A stretch of 48,450 bases of DNA from Flavobacteriaceae bacterium (GCA_024643425.1 JAHEMY010000006.1:4286-52735); one strand, 5' to 3'; shown: positions 27,509-36,138, counted from the first letter of the stretch. Numbers and translations are program-made. The notes: a model not told the origin generated them from the sequence alone.

Positions 27509-28858
27509 TTATTCTCCTATATAGGTAAATTCTATTTGACTGTTTATTTCTTTTCCAACATACCCACGACCCTCTGTTGATGGAGGAGTTGGTGGGCCTG
27601 AAAGCTCGCTGATGACTACATTGTCAACAGATGCACCATTAGCTTTTCCAACATTTATATACTCAAAATTTAAAGTATGCAGTACTCCAGCGACTACAGA
27701 AATAGTTGCGCTGTATGAAGTGTTAGCGTCCAAATTATCAAGCCATACTAAATCTCCTCCAACTTGCGATACTCCATCATGAAGATAAACCCTAAAAGTG
27801 TCATCAGAGTTAGGGGACCTTTCGTCAAATTCGAAATCAAAACTTATGTTTACCGAATTAACTGTCGGTAAGAAACTTATTTCAGCGGTAGCGTTTTGGT
27901 TACAGCTGCTACCATTTCCATTAATAAAAAGGGCATCACCTAAACAATCTGTGCATGTGCCAGCAAAGATGATCCAGCCATCAGTTGACTGATCACCACC
28001 AGTACCACCACCACACCCTATAGAGTTGTTGGTCTGTGTTATAGTATATCCGTTAAAATCTTCATTAATTAAATCAATCAATGTGGGGTCTGTTCCACCA
28101 GATGTGGTTGATCCATTTCCGAGATACCCAGGAGCATCATAAGCATCAAAGGTCAAGGAAAATGGATAGGTAGTCCCGGCAATGAGGTTGACATACGCTG
28201 TATCGTAAGACTCTTTCCAAATCCCTTCAAAATGGGTTCCTCCACTAAGGTAACTAGAATAAGCAGAAAATGCACTTGTCTCAAACGTATAAGGATTTCC
28301 GTTAAATAAAAATTCGAATTGACCTGAAGCCATACTCACAAAGGTGGTGCCATTGGTTTCAGTTTTACCTCCGGCAAAATTTGATTTCACCTCAATGCGA
28401 TAGAGTCCTGAATACTTTGCAGTAAATTCATTATTATCGGCTATTCCTAATCCAGGGATATCTTGTTTTCCTGCATTTGCTTCTGTTCTAAGAACGGAGG
28501 TTTGGTTATACAATTCAGACTGTCTTTTTTTATAATGAACCACCCACTGGCTTCCATCCCAAGTGTAGATACCGGGATAAACATTAGTGTCTGGAATGGT
28601 GCCATTATCTGTTGTATTGGTATTGTATACCACGGTACCCGGAACTATGGCACCCCCTTGAGGGTTTACAACCGGGTCCGGGTCATCTGTCGCTAATAAG
28701 GCAACATTGGGATATACCACTCCCATGGATCCACCACTGTTAAAATCCAAAATTCCTTTGGGGTCGGCGGTGTTAATACCCACTTGTGCCATAATATTAC
28801 TAGCCACAAAGAGGATTATCGCCAAATTCAAACTTATTGAGAAAGTATTTTTTTTCAT
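27509..28858 (-). CDS. secreted fibre-like protein with inserted domain, unit A, type B' (gene 5)
   Basis: A protein of 449 residues from the ATG at 28858 (MKKNTFSISLNLAI); an in-frame GTG three codons upstream is less likely. It is the B' partner of gene 2: both have MGVVYPNV, VVNPQGG, HYKKRQ.ELY.QT and GIWKESY or NIWKESY. A domain of about 160 residues (about 258-421; INEDFNGYTITQTNN to ASVDNVVISEL), jelly-roll-like with four cysteines before NATAEISF, is inserted just before the last strand, which resumes at GRGYVGKEINSQIEFTYIGE. This protein alone lacks the C-terminal cysteine of its five relatives in the unit (NSQIEF instead of PCxxEF). Confidence 0.87.
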   Translation of the reverse strand: MKKNTFSISLNLAIILFVASNIMAQVGINTADPKGILDFNSGGSMGVVYPNVALLATDDPDPVVNPQGGAIVPGTVVYNTNTTDNGTIPDTNVYPGIYTWDGSQWVVHYKKRQSELYNQTSVLRTEANAGKQDIPGLGIADNNEFTAKYSGLYRIEVKSNFAGGKTETNGTTFVSMASGQFEFLFNGNPYTFETSAFSAYSSYLSGGTHFEGIWKESYDTAYVNLIAGTTYPFSLTFDAYDAPGYLGNGSTTSGGTDPTLIDLINEDFNGYTITQTNNSIGCGGGTGGDQSTDGWIIFAGTCTDCLGDALFINGNGSSCNQNATAEISFLPTVNSVNISFDFEFDERSPNSDDTFRVYLHDGVSQVGGDLVWLDNLDANTSYSATISVVAGVLHTLNFEYINVGKANGASVDNVVISELSGPPTPPSTEGRGYVGKEINSQIEFTYIGE

Positions 28859-28885
28859 CGTGATCACTGTAATTCAAAAGATTTT

Positions 28886-29725
28886 TTAGTCTAAATAAAC
28901 AAATTCTACGGTGCAAGGGATATCGCCTCCTAACCATCCCCTTCCAGCAAGAGTATTTCCGTTATCAATAATGCCGGGGGAACTGGTTTGATCGAAACTT
29001 AAACTGAAAGTATAATTAGTTCCAGCAACAAGTTCTTTATACATGACGGTCGTAGTTTGTTCCCAGATATCATAATATTGAGTTCCAGAACCATGTCTTG
29101 CCGCCCAGCTGTAGGCTGGAATTAATTCATCCGGGTCCGAATCAAATGCAAATTTAAAAATCCCTTTTTGAACAGTAACACCAGTTTGTCCGCTAACTAG
29201 GGCAATTTGTCCACTACCCCAATTCACGCTTATTTCAATTTTGTAGGTACCCGTATAGGTAGGGGTAAAAACACTATTTGTAAGACCTGGTATATTTTGG
29301 TAGGATCCGGTTGTAATTGTTCTTAAAGCTCCGGAGGAATTATCTTGTTCGAATATTTGAGCATTCTTTTTAGGAAATTCATTGATCCAATCCACACCAT
29401 CCCACATATAGATACCGGGATAAACACTAAATTCTCCATTACTTGAGGTATTTGTGTTGTACACAACCGTACCGATTGGAATCGGGTCTGCTACGTTATC
29501 TGGATTTACAACAGGAGCTGCAACGTCTGTTCTGGTTAGAGCTACCCTTGGTAACACAAGACCATAATTGTTTGTGCCAGAAAGATCTTTCTCAGCATCA
29601 CTATTTAAATCTAAAACACCGTCCGGAGCTATTGTGCCAATCCCAACTTGACCCAGGGATACAAGGGAAAACATTAGAAAAGCTAAGAAAAGGATATTTC
29701 TTAGTTTAGGGTAAAAACTATTCAT
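28886..29725 (-). CDS. secreted fibre-like protein, unit A, type A' (gene 4)
   Basis: A protein of 279 residues with a signal peptide to about residue 25 (SLVSLGQ). It has VGIGTIAPDGVLDLNSD, then GLVLPRVALTRTD, VVNPDN, PIGTVVYNTNT and YPGIYMWDGVDWINEFPKK. The last block is near-identical to gene 1, which marks this as the A member of the second set. The C1q-like domain has FTPTYTGTYKIEISVNWGSG and ends IPCTVEFVYLD with the only cysteine. A 139-nt gap and a TACATTTG box precede it, so the second A'-B'-C' block may have its own promoter. Confidence 0.86.
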   Translation of the reverse strand: MNSFYPKLRNILFLAFLMFSLVSLGQVGIGTIAPDGVLDLNSDAEKDLSGTNNYGLVLPRVALTRTDVAAPVVNPDNVADPIPIGTVVYNTNTSSNGEFSVYPGIYMWDGVDWINEFPKKNAQIFEQDNSSGALRTITTGSYQNIPGLTNSVFTPTYTGTYKIEISVNWGSGQIALVSGQTGVTVQKGIFKFAFDSDPDELIPAYSWAARHGSGTQYYDIWEQTTTVMYKELVAGTNYTFSLSFDQTSSPGIIDNGNTLAGRGWLGGDIPCTVEFVYLD

Positions 29726-29770
29726 AATTGGGGGCCTTTAATTTATTTTAGGTTAAGCTAGTTCTTCCTA

Positions 29771-29778
29771 CAAATGTA
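29771..29778 (-). promoter_or_regulatory. candidate internal -7 box between the two unit A blocks
   Basis: TACATTTG on the minus strand matches TAnnTTTG, 46 nt before the gene 4 ATG, in the only long gap inside unit A. No convincing -33 TTTG is visible, so the call rests on the -7 box and the gap. Confidence 0.38.
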
Positions 29779-29864
29779 ATAAAATTATTGAATTATTAAT
29801 TTTTTTTTATAAAACCCGTTGATTAACAATGAATTGCTCGTGCAAATTAATTCTTTTCTAAAAT

Positions 29865-30710
29865 TTAGTCCCCTTCTAAATAAGTGAATTCTACAGTGCA
29901 GGGGAGTTCAATTCCTACATGAGTGTTGGCATTTGGATCCATATTGTCATAATCGTTGTTATTTGATACTTGTACATCTATTTGTAAACGAAAAGAATAG
30001 GTCTGTCCTGCAATCAAATCTTCGTATAAAATAAGGGAAGAATCGTGTCTAAAGGTATCATAAATCGTTCCTGGAGAACTTCCTATATGTTCATTAAAAA
30101 CAGAGTAGGAATGAGTATAAATGTTATAATCGGCTCCGTCAAATCGAAAACGGAACCATCCTTCTTGTGTGGCCATACGAATATAATCGTGATTTCCACC
30201 ACCACCAGTAGGAGGAGGATTTATTTCACCCGCACCAAAGTTAAAATTGGCAATAATACGGTAGGTGCCTGAATATTTTGGAGTAAAAGTCGATCCGCTA
30301 CCTAGGCCAGGTACATCGCGCCAACCTCCAGAATATGGTACTCGAAAATCCAATGGGGTTTGAGTAAAAATATCGACGTCTTCTTTGATAAACTGCGTGG
30401 TCCACTGTGAGCCGTCCCAAGCATAGATTCCCGGGTACACGTCATAAGCTCCATTTGTAGTTAAACTAGTGTTGTAAACCACGGTTCCGGGTTCAAGGGG
30501 ATTTCCGGTGGGATTAATTACCGGGTTTGGATCGTTGGTTGCAATCAAGGGTACCCTAGGGTAAACTAATCCTGTGGTGGTATTTAATTGCAAATCTAAA
30601 AGGCCTTTGGGATTATTGGTTCCAACACCTACTTGCGCTAAACCCAGAAAGGATATCATCAAAGCCTTTATTGTTAGCATCGTATATTTTATTTTTTGCT
30701 TCATAGTCAT
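29865..30710 (-). CDS. secreted fibre-like protein, unit A, type C (gene 3)
   Basis: A protein of 281 residues (a second ATG two codons in is equally possible). The signal peptide runs to about residue 25 (SFLGLAQ). The N-terminal module is VGVGTNNPKGLLDLQ to PGIYAWDGSQWTTQFIKED. The C1q-like domain contains FTPKYSGTYRIIANFNFGAG, a Pro/Gly-rich loop (PPPTGGGGN), MATQEGWFRF and FRHDSSLILYEDL. It ends LPCTVEFTYLEGD with the single mature cysteine. It is the C member of the first block, 23 nt after gene 2. Confidence 0.86.
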   Translation of the reverse strand: MTMKQKIKYTMLTIKALMISFLGLAQVGVGTNNPKGLLDLQLNTTTGLVYPRVPLIATNDPNPVINPTGNPLEPGTVVYNTSLTTNGAYDVYPGIYAWDGSQWTTQFIKEDVDIFTQTPLDFRVPYSGGWRDVPGLGSGSTFTPKYSGTYRIIANFNFGAGEINPPPTGGGGNHDYIRMATQEGWFRFRFDGADYNIYTHSYSVFNEHIGSSPGTIYDTFRHDSSLILYEDLIAGQTYSFRLQIDVQVSNNNDYDNMDPNANTHVGIELPCTVEFTYLEGD

Positions 30711-30733
30711 TGTTTTAATTAAAAACCCAACCG

Positions 30734-31549
30734 TTATTCATCCATATAGGTAAATTCTACGGTACACGGAATGTCTGTTCCAATGTACCCCAATCCATCT
30801 CCGGAGTTTCCATCGTTCACAAACCCGGGAGCAGGAGATTGATCAAATTCTAGTGAAAATGAATAGGTTGTATTCGCTGTTAAATTAATATACAGCGTAG
30901 TGTACGATTCCTTCCAGATATTGGTGTAATGGGTTCCGCTATTCACATAGCTGTTATAAATGGAATAGGCATGCGTAATAAAGGTTTTCGGAACTCCGTT
31001 AAATGTAAATCGGAAGGCACCCTCTTGCGCAGCGACATTCACATCTACTCCGTCGACCATTTTACCTCCACCATAATTACCTTTTACAATGATGCGGTAC
31101 AAACCAGAATATTTGGGCGTAAACGTTCTATTGTCGGCCACCCCTAGATTTGGGATATCCTGCCAATCTCCGGGAAAGTCGGAATCGGTTCTTAACTCGG
31201 TAGTTTGTTCGTACAATTCGGCTTGACGTTTTTTATAATGAATGGTCCATTTCGAACCATCCCAAACATAAATTCCGGGATGCACATCGGTAACATTTCC
31301 AGTGGAGGTTGTATTGATGTTATACACGACAGTACCCACCGCCAAGGATCCTCCTTGCGGATTTACCACTGGAAGGGGATTGTCCGTTGCAGTTAATGAT
31401 ACATTTGGATATACAACTCCCATAGTAGAAGAATTAATGTCTAAAAGTCCCGCGGGGGCGCTCGTATTAATCCCTACTTGTGCCTTTGCCATGCTCATCG
31501 TTAAAAGCAGGGCAAATAAAATGTTGTATGTGTTTTTATTGATGTTCAT
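30734..31549 (-). CDS. secreted fibre-like protein, unit A, type B (gene 2)
   Basis: A protein of 271 residues with a signal peptide to about residue 23 (SMAKAQ). The N-terminal module is VGINTSAPAGLLDINSS, then MGVVYPNVSLTATD and PGIYVWDGSKWTIHYKKRQ. The C1q-like domain (FTPKYSGLYRIIVKGNYGGG, NIWKESYTTLYINL) runs without interruption to IPCTVEFTYMDE. It is the uninterrupted B-type relative of gene 5, so it shows where gene 5 acquired its extra domain. It has one mature cysteine and lies 15 nt after gene 1. Confidence 0.86.
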   Translation of the reverse strand: MNINKNTYNILFALLLTMSMAKAQVGINTSAPAGLLDINSSTMGVVYPNVSLTATDNPLPVVNPQGGSLAVGTVVYNINTTSTGNVTDVHPGIYVWDGSKWTIHYKKRQAELYEQTTELRTDSDFPGDWQDIPNLGVADNRTFTPKYSGLYRIIVKGNYGGGKMVDGVDVNVAAQEGAFRFTFNGVPKTFITHAYSIYNSYVNSGTHYTNIWKESYTTLYINLTANTTYSFSLEFDQSPAPGFVNDGNSGDGLGYIGTDIPCTVEFTYMDE

Positions 31550-31564
31550 GACTTTTTGATTTTA

Positions 31565-32389
31565 TTAATCCACATAAACGAATTCAACCGAACAAGGAAT
31601 ATCATAACCTATATAGCCTTTCCCGGTGCCACTATTTCCATTAGAAACAAAGCCTGGGGAGGCTAATTGGTCAAATTGAAGGGTAAAGTTATAAGAGGTT
31701 CCTTTTGTTAAGGTTTGATACATGACCGTGGTGGCTTGTTCCCAAATTAAATAATATTGGGTAGTGCCATAGGTGGAATGAGAGCTAATGGGTACCAAAT
31801 AATCCACTCCGTTGAAGGTAAGTTTAAAAATACCTTTTTGAGATAGCGGGTTGGTCTTCCCACCTGCCAGATTATCGGCATATCCGCCACCATAATTCAC
31901 ACTCAGTTCAATTTTATATCGACCTGTGTATTTTGGAGTGAATGATTGGTTGAGTAATCCAGGAATGGTAACATAACCGCCGGTTGATTGCGTCCGAAAT
32001 TCTGACGACATGTCCTGCTTAAAGATTTCGGCATCTTTTTTTGGGAATTCGTTGATCCAGTCGACTCCATTCCACATATAAATTCCCGGACTTACATCGT
32101 TTAAACCTGTGTATGTGGTGTTGGTGTTATAAACAACGGTGCCAATCGGGAGCGGATCACCTGGGTTATCTGGATTGATAACTGGGGCCGGTACAGTAGC
32201 ATCGGTTAATGCAACGCGTGGCAAAACTAGGCCGTAATATTGATTGACGGGTAAATTTTGGCTGTTCAAATCCAACGCTCCCTCCGGAGTTGAGGTCCCA
32301 ATCCCTACTTGTCCGAAGCTAAACGCAGAAAATAACATTACACCCAAAAACACAAAGAGTTGGATTGTAGTTAAGTATTTTTTTTTCAT
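31565..32389 (-). CDS. secreted fibre-like protein, unit A, type A (gene 1)
   Basis: A protein of 274 residues, first in unit A, with a signal peptide to about residue 26 (SAFSFGQ). The N-terminal module is VGIGTSTPEGALDLNSQ, then GLVLPRVALTDA, PIGTVVYNTNT and GIYMWNGVDWINEFPKK. The C1q-like domain has FTPKYTGRYKIELSVNYGGG and IWEQATTVMYQTL, and ends IPCSVEFVYVD with the only cysteine. Its closest relative in the window is gene 4. The conserved upstream element sits 68 nt before its start. A subunit role in a secreted assembly is inferred from the fold pattern and the repeated gene order. Confidence 0.86.
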   Translation of the reverse strand: MKKKYLTTIQLFVFLGVMLFSAFSFGQVGIGTSTPEGALDLNSQNLPVNQYYGLVLPRVALTDATVPAPVINPDNPGDPLPIGTVVYNTNTTYTGLNDVSPGIYMWNGVDWINEFPKKDAEIFKQDMSSEFRTQSTGGYVTIPGLLNQSFTPKYTGRYKIELSVNYGGGYADNLAGGKTNPLSQKGIFKLTFNGVDYLVPISSHSTYGTTQYYLIWEQATTVMYQTLTKGTSYNFTLQFDQLASPGFVSNGNSGTGKGYIGYDIPCSVEFVYVD

Positions 32390-32456
32390 ACGAGCATTGC
32401 TTTACGAATTACTATGTCAATAATACGCAATAAATCCGATGAAATACAAATATTTT

Positions 32457-32512
32457 CGATGAAATGCACTATCATAAAGAATAAATAAGTTAATTCTTAC
32501 AAAAAATATACA
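32457..32512 (-). promoter_or_regulatory. conserved upstream element of unit A (shared with unit B)
   Basis: Minus strand: TATATTTTTTGTAA, an AT-rich stretch, then ATAGTGCATTTCATCG (core 32457-32469), 68 nt before the first ATG. A second ATTTCATCG follows 20 nt further on, close to two helical turns. Confidence 0.6.
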
Positions 32513-32600
32513 ATATGGTTTAAATTTTAACGTTGCCTTGCATTTAGTTTTAGTGTATTGCTTAATGAATTTTAAATATTTGTGAGTCAGCATATTGCAT

Positions 32601-32636
32601 TTTGATGCTGAATTTTGAAGAGGTTTGTTATTTTTG
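32601..32636 (+). promoter_or_regulatory. candidate promoter of the deaminase-glucosaminidase-hemL operon
   Basis: TTTG (32601-32604) and TATTTTTG (32629-32636) match the Bacteroidota consensus boxes. The 24-nt spacer is slightly long. The -7 box is 51 nt before the first ATG. Confidence 0.42.
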
Positions 32637-32687
32637 TAAGAATTCGATTTGAGTTAGGGTAACTTAATCGGCTTTCAAATACCTGTT

Positions 32688-33608
32688 ATGCCTCCCAAAC
32701 CAATATTTCAGACACTTAATCATGGGTTCCAGACTAGTGCCCAGCTCTCCATCCTCCGTGAAGATCTCCTGCATCCAACTATTTCAGGGAATAAATACCG
32801 AAAATTGAAATACAATCTTGTAGAGGCTAAGAAGTTAGGGTATTCAAAAATACTTACCTTCGGCGGGGCCTATTCCAATCATATTGCTGCGGTTGCCGTT
32901 GCGGGCAAAGAGCGTGGCCTGGAAACAGTAGGAATTATTCGAGGAGAGGAACTCGCTTCCCAAGAATCGCACAATCCAACCTTGAATTATGCTCGAAAAT
33001 GCGGAATGGAATTACATTTTGTGAGTAGAGAAACTTATCGAGATAAGGACTCAGCGGAAATGTTAAACGAGTTAAAAATTAAACATGGCGACTTTTATTT
33101 ACTTCCGGAGGGAGGAACGAACGATTTGGCCGTGAAGGGATGTGAAGAAATTCTTGGCGATCATACTAAGGATTTCAATACGATCTGTGTTTCTGTCGGA
33201 ACCGGAGGTACCCTAGCAGGTATAATCAATGCGGCATTACCTCATCAAAAAGTGATTGGGTTCTCTGCCCTGAAAGGATGCTTTCAAAAAGAGTCAATAA
33301 CTCCTTTTTTACATTCGAAAACAACTTTTGAAATGACCGATGATTACTGTTTTGGCGGTTATGCTAAAATAGATTTGGAATTAATTCGTTTTATCAATAG
33401 TTTTTATGAAACCACCCAAATTCCTTTGGATCCAATCTATACCGGAAAAATGATGTTCGGAATTTTTGATCTTTTAAGAAAGGGAATCTGGAATGAAAAT
33501 AACCGTATTTTAGCAGTGCATACCGGAGGCCTTCAGGGAATCACCGGAATGAACCTTAGATTAAAACAAAAGAATTTACCTCAAATCAACGTTGGACATG
33601 CATATTAG
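32688..33608 (+). CDS. PLP-dependent ACC deaminase / D-cysteine desulfhydrase family enzyme
   Basis: A protein of 306 residues of the fold-type II PLP family. The PLP lysine is expected at Lys36 in [12 protein letters not shown], the family motif. [14 protein letters not shown] binds the substrate carboxylate, and [10 protein letters not shown] is the phosphate-binding loop. Members deaminate 1-aminocyclopropane-1-carboxylate or desulfurate D-cysteine. Sequence alone does not separate these activities well, so I give no symbol. The protein is cytoplasmic and slightly shorter than typical 325-340-residue members. Its 3' end overlaps the next gene, so it is the first gene of a three-gene operon. 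Confidence 0.85.
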   Translation: MPPKPIFQTLNHGFQTSAQLSILREDLLHPTISGNKYRKLKYNLVEAKKLGYSKILTFGGAYSNHIAAVAVAGKERGLETVGIIRGEELASQESHNPTLNYARKCGMELHFVSRETYRDKDSAEMLNELKIKHGDFYLLPEGGTNDLAVKGCEEILGDHTKDFNTICVSVGTGGTLAGIINAALPHQKVIGFSALKGCFQKESITPFLHSKTTFEMTDDYCFGGYAKIDLELIRFINSFYETTQIPLDPIYTGKMMFGIFDLLRKGIWNENNRILAVHTGGLQGITGMNLRLKQKNLPQINVGHAY

Positions 33609-34440
33609 AATTATTACCCTCCTACTTATTGGAATATTTTTCGTCGGTTGTAAATCGAAAAAAGCAGTGACTCACCGTAAATCACGCCATAAAACAGAGC
33701 GCGTGATTGTTCGAACCAACCCCAAGCCTATCGATGAAACGCTTCCCAACCCCACCGATGAACATAAAGTTGAGGAATTACCATCAAACGCACCCTATGC
33801 GGAGGTATTGAATGCATATATCGAAACCTATCGTGAGATTGCCATGGAAGAAATGCTGCAATACGGAATTCCTGCGAGTATCACGCTTGCTCAAGGTATC
33901 CTGGAAAGTGGAGCAGGTCGAGGCGAGCTCACCCGCAAAGCGCACAATCATTTTGGGATTAAATGTCATACCGGCTGGAGCGGAGAACGGGTGTATCACG
34001 ACGATGACGAAAAAGGAGAGTGTTTCAGAAAGTATAAAGACCCAAAATATTCATTTAGAGATCATTCATTATTCCTAACCGAGCGAAGCCGCTATCAGGA
34101 TTTATTCAAATTGCGAAAAGACGATTACAAGGGGTGGGCAAAAGGACTCAAAAAGGCAGGTTACGCCACCGATCCTAAATACCCGGACAAACTAATTTCT
34201 ATAATTGAAAAGAACAACCTTACCCAATACGACCAACAAATATTGGGAGGATCTGTTCGTGTTGTGAACAACGACGATTCCTCGATAAAAAGCTATACCG
34301 TAGAAAAGGGAGACACTTTGTATAGCATTGCACGACGTTTTAATATGACTGTTGAAACGTTAAAAGAATACAATGGTCTTCAATCCAATACCATTTCGAT
34401 TGGACAAGTGTTATATTTGCACTCGGTAAGAAATAACTAA
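33592..34440 (+). CDS. lipoprotein N-acetylglucosaminidase (GH73) with LysM
   Basis: A protein of 282 residues, probably cleaving peptidoglycan glycan chains. A lipoprotein signal ends IGIFFVGC (Cys20, or Cys18 if the ATG at 33598 is used). The glucosaminidase domain covers about 62-195. Its likely catalytic Glu is in [19 protein letters not shown], with NHFGIKC just after, a family hallmark. A LysM domain at about 234-280 ([19 protein letters not shown]) binds glycan. It overlaps the deaminase gene by up to 17 nt and lies 8 nt before hemL. Confidence 0.92.
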   Translation: MDMHIRIITLLLIGIFFVGCKSKKAVTHRKSRHKTERVIVRTNPKPIDETLPNPTDEHKVEELPSNAPYAEVLNAYIETYREIAMEEMLQYGIPASITLAQGILESGAGRGELTRKAHNHFGIKCHTGWSGERVYHDDDEKGECFRKYKDPKYSFRDHSLFLTERSRYQDLFKLRKDDYKGWAKGLKKAGYATDPKYPDKLISIIEKNNLTQYDQQILGGSVRVVNNDDSSIKSYTVEKGDTLYSIARRFNMTVETLKEYNGLQSNTISIGQVLYLHSVRNN

Positions 34441-34448
34441 TATTTTTC

Positions 34449-35738
34449 ATGCGATATCAACGTAGTAGTGCCCTTTTTCAAGAGGCACAAAAAGTAATTC
34501 CGGGAGGTGTAAATTCACCCGTACGCGCTTTTAAAGCCGTAGGAGGTTCTCCTATATTTGTTAAAGAAGCGAAAGGAGCCTATTTATACGATGTAGATGG
34601 AAACAAATTAATAGATTATATCAATTCTTGGGGTCCCATGATCTTAGGACATGCCTATCCTGCCGTAGTAGATGCCGTTATTGAAAAAGCTAGAAAAGGC
34701 ACTTCCTTTGGGATGCCTACCGAAATAGAAACCGAAATTGCCTCCTTGGCAGTGTTGATGGTTCCTAACATTGAAAAAATACGATTTGTGAATAGCGGTA
34801 CCGAAGCTTGTATGAGCGCGGTTCGGCTTGCTCGCGGATACACGGGGAAAGATAAAATAGTAAAATTTTCAGGATGCTACCACGGTCATAGCGATTCGTT
34901 TCTAATCCAAGCGGGTAGTGGCGCAATTACTTTTGGATCTCCCAATAGCCCCGGGGTTACCCAAGGAACGGCGAAAGACACTTTACTAGCGCGTTATAAC
35001 GATTTATCGCATGTTGAAGAAATTATTGCCAAAAACAAAGGCGAAGTAGCGGCCATCATTTTAGAACCGGTAGCTGGAAATATGGGCTGTATTCCTCCGC
35101 GAGATGGTTTTTTACAAGGCTTACGATCGTTATGTGATCGTGAAAACATCGTTTTAATTTTTGATGAAGTCATGACGGGATTCCGTTTGGCGAAAGGGGG
35201 TGCACAAGAATTGTACAATGTTCATGCAGATATTGTGACCTATGGAAAAGTGATTGGTGGGGGATTACCCGTTGGCGCTTTTGCTGCAAAGGCTGAAATC
35301 ATGAATTATTTGGCACCTGAAGGGCCTGTTTACCAAGCGGGGACGCTAAGTGGAAACCCATTGGCCATGGCTGCCGGATTGGCAATGCTGAATGAATTAA
35401 ACAATGTTCCTGAGCATTTCGAATCGATGAATGAAAAAACAAAATATTTACATGAAGGCTTGCTCAGTATTTTTAAAGAAAAGAGTATCCCTGTTTGTAT
35501 TAATCGCGTAGGTTCCATGATTTCTGTTCATTTTACGGAACAAGAGGTATACGATTTCGAGACTGCCACCATAGCAGCGCAAGGGGATAGCTTCAAAAAG
35601 TTTTTTCATGGATTGTTGAATGAAAACATCTACATCGCGCCAAGTGCATATGAAACTTGGTTTCTATGTGACGCATTGACTAAGGAAGATTTAGCCTATA
35701 CATTGGAAGCATGCAAACGTGTGATTTCTAAATGGTAA
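34449..35738 (+). CDS. hemL: glutamate-1-semialdehyde 2,1-aminomutase
   Basis: Converts glutamate-1-semialdehyde to 5-aminolevulinate, the last step of the C5 route to tetrapyrroles. The protein has 429 residues, the usual length. It opens with [16 protein letters not shown], typical of HemL rather than of other class-III aminotransferases. It also has [20 protein letters not shown], the PLP-contact [10 protein letters not shown], and the PLP lysine Lys267 in [19 protein letters not shown]. It is cytoplasmic and homodimeric in the family. It is the last gene of the operon and ends at a strong terminator. Confidence 0.97.
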   Translation: MRYQRSSALFQEAQKVIPGGVNSPVRAFKAVGGSPIFVKEAKGAYLYDVDGNKLIDYINSWGPMILGHAYPAVVDAVIEKARKGTSFGMPTEIETEIASLAVLMVPNIEKIRFVNSGTEACMSAVRLARGYTGKDKIVKFSGCYHGHSDSFLIQAGSGAITFGSPNSPGVTQGTAKDTLLARYNDLSHVEEIIAKNKGEVAAIILEPVAGNMGCIPPRDGFLQGLRSLCDRENIVLIFDEVMTGFRLAKGGAQELYNVHADIVTYGKVIGGGLPVGAFAAKAEIMNYLAPEGPVYQAGTLSGNPLAMAAGLAMLNELNNVPEHFESMNEKTKYLHEGLLSIFKEKSIPVCINRVGSMISVHFTEQEVYDFETATIAAQGDSFKKFFHGLLNENIYIAPSAYETWFLCDALTKEDLAYTLEACKRVISKW

Positions 35739-35740
35739 AA

Positions 35741-35773
35741 AAAAAGAGGCTCCATCCGGAGCCTCTTTTTTCG
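35741..35773. terminator. bidirectional terminator between hemL and the small exported gene
   Basis: Stem AGAGGCTCC / GGAGCCTCT with loop ATC-type bases, flanked by an A-run on the left and a T-run on the right. It can therefore serve both convergent genes. Confidence 0.9.
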
Positions 35774-35787
35774 TAATAAAGAATTCT

Positions 35788-36138
35788 TTATTGTTCTCTC
35801 ATGCCTTGCCATTTTTGATACTGGTCGGCAGTTAATGCTTTCTTCATAGAAATTTCAAGTACCTCGTCATGTTTCGTTTTGGCCGCCATTACAGAAGCAC
35901 TCTTCATGTCCTTTCCATTCACATCTTTCGAATAATTGCTTTCTTTCACCACAAGGGCACGAAAAACAGCACGTTGTTGATCGCCATTTAAACTAAGCGC
36001 ATTGCTTAATGATTCTGTCTTTTTCTTGGCAATTACTTCAGGGCTATCTTGATTTTGCTTTAAGGTTTGGGCATTCATCGTTCCCGCACCTAAGAGCATC
36101 ACAAAAGAAAAAGCAACAATTTTGATTAAATTTTTCAT
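35788..36138 (-). CDS. small exported protein, LTxxQ/Spy-like
   Basis: A protein of 116 residues from the ATG at 36138 (MKNLIKIVAFSFVML), which starts a clear signal peptide ending NAQ. An upstream in-frame ATG at 36162 would add eight residues before it and is less likely. The mature part is helical, with SLNGDQQRAVFRALVVKE and a C-terminal KALTADQYQKWQ. The LTxxQ-type motif occurs in periplasmic Spy/CpxP-like stress proteins and in short Bacteroidota DUF4890-like proteins. A role in envelope stress is plausible but unproven. It neighbours a second protein of similar kind. Confidence 0.75.
   Translation of the reverse strand: MKNLIKIVAFSFVMLLGAGTMNAQTLKQNQDSPEVIAKKKTESLSNALSLNGDQQRAVFRALVVKESNYSKDVNGKDMKSASVMAAKTKHDEVLEISMKKALTADQYQKWQGMREQ

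Noticed and set aside
14204-32389. Prophage or contractile injection system, suggested by tail-fibre-like VGIGT..P openings
   Set aside because: No capsid, tail tube, sheath, baseplate, portal, terminase, lysis or integrase gene is present. Every protein has a signal peptide, which phage fibres lack.
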